Below are positions 1 to 5,360 of a stretch of 6,598 nucleotides of DNA, in pieces. Source of the stretch: Chloroflexota bacterium (GTDB taxonomy: Bacteria; Chloroflexota; Dehalococcoidia; Tepidiformales; Tepidiformaceae); assembly GCA_021823905.1 (NCBI GenBank), contig JAKALX010000209.1, positions 1 to 6,598 of the forward strand, written 5' to 3'. Made by a program: the position numbers and the translations under genes. Each line of letters opens with the position of its first letter. The first letter of the stretch is position 1. The notes beneath the pieces were generated by a model. It saw only the letters and a list, made by a program, of their open reading frames with translations. It searched no databases and was not told the DNA's origin.

Positions 1-409
1 CGACACCGATTATGACCGCCAGGCGTGTGCCGACGATGATGCGCGCATAGATGTCGCGCCCATATGCGTCGGTGCCGAGCCAGTGCTCACCGCTGAATGG
101 CGACTCCCAGCGATCGAGGATGAAAGGCGAACCAAGGCCCGGGTCCTGGGCGATGTCCAGGGGGTTGGCGGTCGGGTTAAATTTCGGGTTAGCTGTTTGG
201 AAGGCCTCCATGTCGTCATACCGCTGCATGAGTGGCGCGGCCACGGCAGTGACAAGCACGACGAGCACGAGAATCACGCCAAACGCGCCCAGCTTGTTGC
301 GACGCGCCAACCTGCCCGCCGTCCGTAGGACGGTCCGCAGAGAACGCACTTTGCGGTAGTCCATGTAGACAGGCGCGTTGGGCGTGGCTGACTGTTCGAT
401 CTGCGTCAA
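1..409 (-). CDS. DppC/OppC-type ABC transporter permease, N-terminal part (runs off left edge)
   Basis: Second membrane subunit of a peptide/nickel-type (Dpp/Opp) ABC importer; it would pair with the adjacent DppB-type permease to form the translocation channel. The visible 136 residues show a polar N-terminus, a basic stretch (RLARRNK, about 33-39), one membrane segment (about 40-61, GAFGVILVLVVLVTAVAAPL), then an extracytoplasmic stretch. This leads into HWLGTDAYGRDIYARIIVGT (109-128), the family hallmark before the second membrane segment. The EAA loop and remaining membrane segments lie outside the window. I chose the TTG at 409 because GGAGAG sits 8 nt upstream; the in-frame ATG at 364 (Met16) has no Shine-Dalgarno sequence. 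The reading frame is the same as that of the upstream permease and resumes 18 nt after its TAG stop, so the two are surely cotranscribed. Family assignment is firm; the substrate (peptide, nickel, sugar or other) cannot be told. Confidence 0.93.
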   Translation of the reverse strand, partial: MTQIEQSATPNAPVYMDYRKVRSLRTVLRTAGRLARRNKLGAFGVILVLVVLVTAVAAPLMQRYDDMEAFQTANPKFNPTANPLDIAQDPGLGSPFILDRWESPFSGEHWLGTDAYGRDIYARIIVGTRLAVIIGV

Positions 410-417
410 ATCTCGTT

Positions 418-423
418 CTCTCC
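418..423 (-). promoter_or_regulatory. Ribosome binding site GGAGAG for the DppC-type gene
   Basis: GGAGAG read on the minus strand, 8 nt before the TTG at 409. It decides the start in favour of TTG over the downstream in-frame ATG at 364. It lies in the 18-nt gap after the DppB-type stop codon. Confidence 0.7.
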
Positions 424-427
424 GGAC

Positions 428-1390
428 CTAGGTGTATCTGACCCGCGGGTCGAGCCAGGCGTACGCCAGGTCTACCCCGAGATTCACGGTAACGATAACA
501 AAGGCGATGAGGAGCACCGTGCCTTCGAACGGTGGGAAATCGCGGGAAGTGAGCCTGGCAAGAAGGAAGCGGCCCACACCGTCGATGTTGAACATGCTCT
601 CAAGAATAATCTGGCCGCCGACCATCCCGCTGATCGTGAGGCCCATGACGGTCAGCACCGGGAGCATCGCGTTCTTCATGGCGTGCTGCACCCAGATGCT
701 CGTATCACGGAGGCCCTTCGCCCGGGCGGTGCGGATGTAGTCCTGGCGAAGCACTTCAAGCATCTGCGAGCGCAGGATGCGCATGATACCCGCGCCACCG
801 GCGATGCCGCCCGCAATCGCGGGAATCACGTAGAGCTTCGCCGCCCCGGCCGGGTCGGTCCAAAAATGGGGGTGTCCGACGACGTCGATTTTGAAGAGCG
901 ACAACTTGACGACCAACAGCGATAAGAGGATGGCGACGACGAAGACCGGCATGGCCACGCCCAGAATCGAGAACCCTCTGAGGAGATAGTCGATCCAGGT
1001 GTCCTGCTTCACGGCGCTGATCACCCCGACCGGTATGCTGAGCGCGAACGAGATGAACACGATGATGACGCCAAGCTCGAGCGTGGTCGTCACCCGCCCC
1101 CCAAGCTCGTGCCAGGTGGTGCGGTGGCTCTCGTACGAACGCCCGAGGTCGCCGTGAGCAAGGTCGCTCATGAAGGTGACGTACTGCCGCCAGAGCGGCT
1201 TGTCGAGGCCCATCTCGTGGCGGGCATACTCGACCGCCTTTTGCTGGTCCAGGCCCGCAACGATGGTGGAGGCCACGCGCTTCGCGGCAAAATCTCCGGG
1301 AAGCGCGTGCGCACCAACGAAGACCATCGTCGCCACGAACCAGAGGACGAGCACATTCAGCAACAAACGCCTGATGATGTAGTTGGTCAA
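428..1390 (-). CDS. DppB/OppB-type ABC transporter permease
   Basis: Integral membrane subunit of a Dpp/Opp-family importer, 320 residues, within the usual family length of about 300-340. The N-terminus (NYIIRRLLLNVLVLWFVAT) carries the first membrane segment at about 8-30. It is followed by the family block GLDKPLWRQY...HGDLGRS (61-85), and by hydrophobic segments at about 103-127, 136-162, 187-205, 240-262 and 290-313. The cytoplasmic EAA loop that contacts the ATPase is clear: DYIRTARAKGLRD followed by HAMKNAMLPVLT (217-247). The C-terminus LDPRVRYT is typical. The start is a TTG at 1390, supported by AGGAG six nt upstream. It lies 48 nt downstream of a Tat-lipoprotein substrate-binding protein and 18 nt upstream of the DppC-type partner, an operon arrangement that fixes its role as half of the channel. 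No defects seen. Substrate specificity cannot be read from the permease alone. Confidence 0.97.
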   Translation of the reverse strand: MTNYIIRRLLLNVLVLWFVATMVFVGAHALPGDFAAKRVASTIVAGLDQQKAVEYARHEMGLDKPLWRQYVTFMSDLAHGDLGRSYESHRTTWHELGGRVTTTLELGVIIVFISFALSIPVGVISAVKQDTWIDYLLRGFSILGVAMPVFVVAILLSLLVVKLSLFKIDVVGHPHFWTDPAGAAKLYVIPAIAGGIAGGAGIMRILRSQMLEVLRQDYIRTARAKGLRDTSIWVQHAMKNAMLPVLTVMGLTISGMVGGQIILESMFNIDGVGRFLLARLTSRDFPPFEGTVLLIAFVIVTVNLGVDLAYAWLDPRVRYT

Positions 1391-1396
1391 GGCTCT

Positions 1397-1401
1397 CTCC
1401 T
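1397..1401 (-). promoter_or_regulatory. Ribosome binding site AGGAG for the DppB-type gene
   Basis: AGGAG (within AGGAGAGAG on the minus strand) ends 6 nt before the TTG at 1390. It supports a TTG start rather than any internal Met. The next permease gene uses the same arrangement of a GGAGAG-like site before TTG. Confidence 0.7.
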
Positions 1402-1424
1402 GGTCGTGGCTTCAATGGGCACTG

Positions 1425-1440
1425 TTACATGAGTCTCCTT
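1425..1440 (-). promoter_or_regulatory. Start-stop element (ATG-TAA) with its own ribosome binding site
   Basis: On the minus strand, AAGGAG (1440-1435) overlaps the TAA stop of the substrate-binding protein and is followed, after 4 nt, by ATG (1430-1428) and immediately by TAA (1427-1425). This is a minimal one-codon open frame with a strong Shine-Dalgarno sequence, 35 nt upstream of the DppB-type TTG start. It could hold or recapture ribosomes finishing the upstream gene, or tune permease expression relative to the abundant receptor. It could equally be chance or a relic of a former start. The sequence arrangement is directly visible; the function is inference. Confidence 0.35.
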
Positions 1441-3307
1441 AACTGAGCGTTCGGTTCTTGATGGCGTCCGTATATGTCGGATCCTTCGGATTGAACCACG
1501 TGCGCGACCCGGTAAGCGCCCCGTAGGCGGTGTTCCACCAGCCCTGGCCGGCCTTGCCCGCCGTCGGGTACGTGTTGAGGTTCGGGTGCAGGTAGTTCCA
1601 GATGGCGCTGCGGCTGATGTAGTTGTAGAGCACGATCCCGCCGTACTGAGCGTTCTTCAGGAGGATGTCCTGTGCCTGCAGGTTGAGCGCCTTGGCCTTG
1701 TTCGTGTCCGGTTCGACGGCCGCGTCGGCCAGGAGCTTGTCCAGGGCGGGGTTGTTGACGTGGTTCCAGTTCTGGCTGCCGGTCGAGGCAACGGTCGAGA
1801 GGAGGTCGAGGCGCGGGTCAGGGTTGTTGACCGCGTTCGTCCACGCCATCCAGTTCACAAACGTGCCCTTCCCGAGCAGTGGGATGACGTCGTCGTTGTA
1901 GGTGGCCCTGGTCGACTTGATCTGGCTGATGCCCAGGTTGTCGTTGAGCATCTTGATGAGGATCGCGCTCGTGTCTGGCCAGACGCCGGTCCACGTGTCG
2001 ATACCATGGATGTCGACGTCGCCGAGCGCCGGTCCGCCACCGGCGGCCCAGAGGTCGCGAGCGTCCTTGATCTCGGCGGCGCGGTCCGTCCGGTAGCCTT
2101 CGTACTTGATCAGGTCGTCAGGCTTCACGGCCCAGCCCTGCTGTAGCCAGGTGACCGGACCGCTGACCTGCCCAAGGCCCTGGTGGAACGCCTGGATCAG
2201 CCCCCGCCGGTCGATCGCCATGTTCATGGCCCGCACGAGGCGGAGGTCCTTGAACTGCTGGTTCATGTTGAGGTGCAGGAAGACGGTGTTCGACACGCCG
2301 GTCAAGACCTCAATCATCTGGCCCGCATGGGCGTCGATGACGGCCTTCGCCGCGGACGGGTCGCCCGGGCCCCAGCTGTCGACCTGCTTCTGCTCGAATG
2401 CCAGGCGCTGAGCGTTCGGGTCCTCGAAGAGACCCCACGGAATATGAATGCCGTCGAGGTGAGGCTCGCCCTTGCGGAAGTGGGTCGGGTTCTTCTTGAG
2501 GAGGATGTCCTTGCCGGTCGCCCACTGCTGCAGCGTGAACGGGCCGGTTGCCGGCATCGCGTCCGGTGTCAATACGGTATGCGTCTTCTCGAACTGCATG
2601 GTCGCTTCGCGGTTCGGGATGCCCCCGAAATAGGCAGCGAGGCGTCCAAGGAACGGGGCGTTCGGCTTCGGCAGCGTGAGCTTCAGCGTGAAGTCGTCAG
2701 GCGTCTCAACCTTGACCCCGGCCCAGTCCGACTTGAAGCGGAACTGCGCCTTCGTTCCGTCCTGGAGCACCCCGGCGGCCGAGCGCTCGATGTGCCACTT
2801 GATGTCGGCGGAGGTGAACTGGCGGCCCTTGGTGATCGGCGTGTCCTGCCACTTGACATCGTTGCGGAGCGAGAAGGTGTAGGTCTGCGCGTCCGGGGTT
2901 TCCCACTTCTGTGCGAGGTCCGCTTCGACATCGCCGGCGTCCGGGTTCGAGAAGCGGAGAATCTTGGAGTAGACGTACTGGCTCAGCCATGCGACCTCGT
3001 CACGCGAGGCGCGTTCGATGTCGACCGAGTCGAACTGAGTGCCACCGAGAACGGCAGTGTAGATGCCGCCGTCGTTTGGGGTCGCTGCGGCCGTCGTTGC
3101 GCTGGCGCTCGCCGCCGCGGTGGTGGTGCCACCCGCGGTCGTTTTCGACGCCGCGGTCGGCGTTGACGACGAGCTGTCACCGCCGCAGCCGACGAGGCCC
3201 AACGCCGCCGCGCCGACCCCCCCGGCTGCCACACCACCCACAAACCGTCGCCGCGAGACGCTGCCCGCGTGCAGCCGCCTCACCCAGTAGTTGTCGTCGT
3301 GAGCCAT
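1439..3307 (-). CDS. Tat-exported lipoprotein, ABC transporter family-5 substrate-binding protein
   Basis: Extracytoplasmic receptor that would deliver substrate to the downstream Dpp/Opp-type permease pair. It has 622 residues, at the long end of family 5 (SBP_bac_5). The N-terminus has a twin-arginine motif SRRRFV (18-23), a glycine/alanine-rich hydrophobic segment (24-40) and a lipobox LVGC with Cys41, then a low-complexity Ser/Thr/Ala linker (about 44-77). The mature domain begins at DGGIYTAVLGG. Recognisable family blocks include LAQKWETPDAQTYTFSLRNDV (131-151), FTSADIKWHIER (164-175), ATGPFTLQQW (253-262) and VRAMNMAIDRRGLIQAF (358-374). The start is ATG at 3307 with AGGGGG 10 nt upstream; no better start is visible before the Tat motif. 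It lies 48 nt ahead of the DppB-type gene. Substrate class (peptide or other) is not decided by the sequence. Membrane anchoring by Cys41 is inferred from the lipobox. Confidence 0.95.
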   Translation of the reverse strand: MAHDDNYWVRRLHAGSVSRRRFVGGVAAGGVGAAALGLVGCGGDSSSSTPTAASKTTAGGTTTAAASASATTAAATPNDGGIYTAVLGGTQFDSVDIERASRDEVAWLSQYVYSKILRFSNPDAGDVEADLAQKWETPDAQTYTFSLRNDVKWQDTPITKGRQFTSADIKWHIERSAAGVLQDGTKAQFRFKSDWAGVKVETPDDFTLKLTLPKPNAPFLGRLAAYFGGIPNREATMQFEKTHTVLTPDAMPATGPFTLQQWATGKDILLKKNPTHFRKGEPHLDGIHIPWGLFEDPNAQRLAFEQKQVDSWGPGDPSAAKAVIDAHAGQMIEVLTGVSNTVFLHLNMNQQFKDLRLVRAMNMAIDRRGLIQAFHQGLGQVSGPVTWLQQGWAVKPDDLIKYEGYRTDRAAEIKDARDLWAAGGGPALGDVDIHGIDTWTGVWPDTSAILIKMLNDNLGISQIKSTRATYNDDVIPLLGKGTFVNWMAWTNAVNNPDPRLDLLSTVASTGSQNWNHVNNPALDKLLADAAVEPDTNKAKALNLQAQDILLKNAQYGGIVLYNYISRSAIWNYLHPNLNTYPTAGKAGQGWWNTAYGALTGSRTWFNPKDPTYTDAIKNRTLS

Positions 3308-3317
3308 CAGAGTGCAT

Positions 3318-3323
3318 CCCCCT
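3318..3323 (-). promoter_or_regulatory. Ribosome binding site AGGGGG for the lipoprotein receptor gene
   Basis: AGGGGG on the minus strand, 10 nt before the ATG at 3307. An out-of-frame ATG directly abuts this run and is too close to be its start. Spacing is slightly long but workable. Confidence 0.5.
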
Positions 3324-3424
3324 AAACTGACCGGGCCCGGCTCTGCCTCGATGATAAACGTGGCGAACCCAATCCCCGGATGGGCGGGATGCTACGGGCC
3401 AGCACGCAACAGCATATGAGCACG

Positions 3425-3430
3425 ATCATA
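3425..3430 (-). promoter_or_regulatory. Possible -10 element (TATGAT) of a promoter for the receptor-permease operon
   Basis: TATGAT on the minus strand is one mismatch from the sigma-70 consensus -10. It sits about 118 nt before the receptor's start codon. No good TTGACA-like -35 is present at 16-18 bp spacing, so the call is weak. A second candidate, TATCAT at 3356-3351, also lacks a -35. An internal promoter here is plausible because the 178-bp gap is much larger than the other gaps in this operon. Confidence 0.22.
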
Positions 3431-3453
3431 GACGCCAGGCCGGCCGCTGCGAT

Positions 3454-3476
3454 TGGACATCGCCGGCAGATGTCCA
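3454..3476. repeat. Perfect 8-bp inverted repeat in the gap between the two binding-protein genes
   Basis: TGGACATC and GATGTCCA are exact reverse complements separated by 7 nt (GCCGGCA, itself containing the palindrome GCCGGC). The element begins 10 nt downstream of the stop codon of the upstream binding-protein gene and lies just upstream of the possible TATGAT element. As RNA it could fold into a stable hairpin, but no U-tract follows on the minus strand, so a classic intrinsic terminator is unlikely. It may be a regulator-binding palindrome, a 3'-end-stabilising hairpin, or chance. Confidence 0.45.
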
Positions 3477-3485
3477 TCGCCCGTC

Positions 3486-5222
3486 CTACGGCTGGCTGAA
3501 GTGAGCGCTCTGATCCAGATGCTCCGGCCAGAACGGAACGGGAGCGCTTCGCCCGAGATTCGGCGTTCGGAACACCTCGTCCCGCTGCAACAACCAGCTC
3601 ACGATTCCCGGGCTGCCCAGCTCCAGGTGAGCGCGCGCGGCCTCGCGCGCCAGGCTCCGCCGCGCCTCCAGATCGAACTCCACAACCAGCCGCGAGAGCG
3701 CCCGCGGGGCCTGTCCAGCGATGCCAAGGGCGGCTGCCGTAGCGCCGCTGGCGCCCAGCACGTCGAGCAGAGCGCGTGACGGATCGGGGCCCTCCAACGG
3801 CGGCGCCCAGCCGAACCAGAGCGCCGCCTTGCCGTTGCCGTACGCTCGATCGAGCGCCTTCGCCGAGATCGCGGTGTACGTGTCAACGGCCGCCTTGAAC
3901 TGCGGCCCCAGCGCTTCGCCGAGCATTCCGATGACGGTGTCGCTGGCCCCATACAACGGGTCGAAGATGCTCGGGAACTCCACCGTCACGGGACCAAGGG
4001 CCGGCCCGCCCGCCGCCGTCCAGCGTTTCCGCGCCTCCCCCACGTCGTCCTCCAGGCTGGACCGGTAGCCCGGGAACGCGGCGAGCTCCGCATCAGACAG
4101 GGCGAACCCCGGCGTGACCGGCGTTACCAACGCCGAAGCGGCAGCGCGTCCGCCAAACAACCGCCGGGCGAGCTCTTGCCGGTTCAATGCACCGCTCAAC
4201 GCCCGCACCAGCTCGGGATTGTTCCACGGGGCCGCGCCGGCGAAGAACGTGGTCACCACCGGGCTCTCCTGGAACCGTGCCAGCTCCGCTGCGTGCGGCA
4301 GGGCCTGGCGGACCCTCGGCGCGTCTCTGCGATCACGCGTGATGACTTCGTCGAGCTCCCCCGCGACGAATCTCGCCGCGTCGTCGCGGCCCGGTTGCGC
4401 CACCGTCAGCCCGTCGAGCGCTGGCTGGCGATGCCCTCCGCGAAACGCCGTGAAGCGAAGCGTCCCGTTCGCCAGTCCCTCGTAGACAAACGGGCCGCTG
4501 CCAACGACTGTTTCCGGCCGGAGCTCCTGCCATTGCTTCTCGAACGCGGCCACCGCCTCCGGCGCCTGGACCAGGGCAAACCGGCCGGCAAGCGTCTCCA
4601 GGAGGCATGGGTCCGGGTGAGACGTGTCGATCCGAAGCGTCGTGGCGGCCGTCGCGGTCACTCGGTCAATCGCGCCATACGCTGCCGCATCCTGGAGCCC
4701 TGGCAGCCGGCCCTGCGCCACAAGCGCGAGCGTTCGCTCCAGGTGAGCCGCCACGTCCGCGGCGGTGACCGCCCGTCCCCCGAGCGGCGCGCGATCCTGC
4801 CACCGCGCCACCGGGTCGAGGTGCAGGACCAGCGACTGCGCATCCGGCTGCTCCCACCGAGCCGCCAACCCCGCGCCGAGTCGCGGCTCGCCAAAATCAA
4901 CCCAGTCGACGAGCCGCGAGTGCGTCCGTCCCAGCACTTCGATGACGGACGGCTCGCCGCTTCGCTGAGCGTCGAACGTGTCGAAACTCAAACTGCGCGC
5001 GGCCACCAGCCGGGCAATCCCGCCCTGAGGAAGCGGCGTGGCAGCCGCTGTCTGAGCCGGCGTGGGCGACGGCAACACAGCAGGCGATTCCGCCGGACGC
5101 GACGGCGCCGAACCTCGACCCGCAACAACCATGGCGGCCGCGGCGGCGCCGGCCGCCGCCGCCAGCCCGCTTCCCGCGACAAGGATCTGGCGCCGGCTGA
5201 GCGTCCCGCCGCCATCCCGCAC
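3486..5222 (-). CDS. Divergent family-5 substrate-binding protein with Tat signal, no lipobox
   Basis: Probable extracytoplasmic solute-binding protein of 578 residues, a distant paralogue of the receptor encoded next to it. The N-terminus has a twin-arginine motif LSRRQIL (8-14) and an Ala-rich hydrophobic core (15-34). No Cys follows; the only cysteine in the protein is Cys206. It should therefore be released or anchored by its N-terminal helix rather than by lipid. A Pro/Ala/Ser-rich linker (39-66) precedes the mature domain at QGGIARLVAARS. Blocks shared with the neighbour are ARWEQPDAQSLVLHL (121-135), ARWQDRAPLGGRAVTAADVAAHLERT (139-164 region), GSGPFVYEG (241-249) and AAGGPALGPVTVEF (403-416). 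The usual AIDR block is changed to GALNRQEL (344-351). The start is GTG at 5222 with GGAGG 7 nt upstream. It may serve the same permease or bind a different ligand. Family is firm; role is inference. Confidence 0.88.
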   Translation of the reverse strand: MRDGGGTLSRRQILVAGSGLAAAAGAAAAAMVVAGRGSAPSRPAESPAVLPSPTPAQTAAATPLPQGGIARLVAARSLSFDTFDAQRSGEPSVIEVLGRTHSRLVDWVDFGEPRLGAGLAARWEQPDAQSLVLHLDPVARWQDRAPLGGRAVTAADVAAHLERTLALVAQGRLPGLQDAAAYGAIDRVTATAATTLRIDTSHPDPCLLETLAGRFALVQAPEAVAAFEKQWQELRPETVVGSGPFVYEGLANGTLRFTAFRGGHRQPALDGLTVAQPGRDDAARFVAGELDEVITRDRRDAPRVRQALPHAAELARFQESPVVTTFFAGAAPWNNPELVRALSGALNRQELARRLFGGRAAASALVTPVTPGFALSDAELAAFPGYRSSLEDDVGEARKRWTAAGGPALGPVTVEFPSIFDPLYGASDTVIGMLGEALGPQFKAAVDTYTAISAKALDRAYGNGKAALWFGWAPPLEGPDPSRALLDVLGASGATAAALGIAGQAPRALSRLVVEFDLEARRSLAREAARAHLELGSPGIVSWLLQRDEVFRTPNLGRSAPVPFWPEHLDQSAHFSQP

Positions 5223-5229
5223 TAACGCC

Positions 5230-5234
5230 CCTCC
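5230..5234 (-). promoter_or_regulatory. Ribosome binding site GGAGG supporting a GTG start
   Basis: GGAGG (within GGAGGGG on the minus strand) ends 7 nt before the GTG at 5222. It fixes this non-ATG start, which places the twin-arginine pair at residues 10-11. Confidence 0.75.
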
Positions 5235-5243
5235 AAGCTGTTA

Positions 5244-5279
5244 CCGATCTCTCCGATCACTTGTTAGCTCTCTCCGATC
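5244..5279. repeat. Direct repeat TCTCTCCGATC, two copies 21 bp apart, upstream of the divergent binding-protein gene
   Basis: Exact 11-bp copies occupy 5248-5258 and 5269-5279, start to start 21 bp, or about two helical turns. A further partial copy, CCGATC, lies at 5244-5249. On the minus strand the unit reads GATCGGAGAGA, and the proximal copy ends 25 nt before the GTG start. Two same-face half sites near a gene start resemble a tandem operator. The GGAGAG core also resembles a Shine-Dalgarno sequence, so chance enrichment of purines in a leader is an alternative. No convincing -35/-10 pair was found around it. Confidence 0.45.
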
Positions 5280-5311
5280 CATACACTCCCGCCTGCGGCA
5301 GAGGGGTGCAA

Positions 5312-5338
5312 GCCGCGTCGAAAGTGAACTTTCGCGGC
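5312..5338 (-). terminator. Possible hairpin terminator after the unknown lipoprotein gene
   Basis: On the minus strand, starting 22 nt after the TGA stop at 5361, GCCG+CGAAAG pairs with CTTTCG+CGGC around a TTCA tetraloop, with a 3-nt bulge (ACG) on the 3' arm. The 10 paired bases make a stable stem. A T-rich stretch precedes the stem on this strand, but only TTG follows it, so it lacks a normal U-tract. It may terminate weakly or protect the mRNA 3' end. It suggests the unknown lipoprotein gene is transcribed separately from the transporter genes. Confidence 0.35.
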
Positions 5339-5360
5339 AAAAGGAAACGGCGTTACCCGG

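Noticed and set aside
10..359. Small open frames on both strands at the left end
   Set aside because: They overlap the truncated DppC-type gene, whose frame is open through the window edge and carries the HWLGTDAYGRD hallmark.
756..1415. Minus-strand open frame (219 codons) overlapping the DppB-type permease in another frame
   Set aside because: Arg/His-rich, no membrane segments; the overlapping frame holds a canonical permease with the EAA loop.
2183..3166. Plus-strand open frame (327 codons) antisense to the lipoprotein receptor
   Set aside because: Arg/Val/Glu-rich shadow translation with no motif; the opposite strand carries a full family-5 binding protein.
3130..3175. Repeated Thr/Ala codons downstream of the lipobox as a possible nucleotide repeat
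   Set aside because: The pattern is a Ser/Thr/Ala spacer typical of lipoproteins anchored away from the membrane; no regular nucleotide unit is present.
3331..3340. Perfect 10-bp palindrome CCGGGCCCGG 24 nt upstream of the receptor start
   Set aside because: Composed only of G and C in a GC-rich genome, with no extension of symmetry on either side; too little to claim an operator.
4176..5225. Long plus-strand open frame (349 codons) antisense to the divergent binding protein
   Set aside because: High-GC coding sequence commonly leaves antisense frames open. The translation is Arg-rich and low in hydrophobic order, has no recognisable domain, and is entirely overlaid by a gene with clear family motifs.
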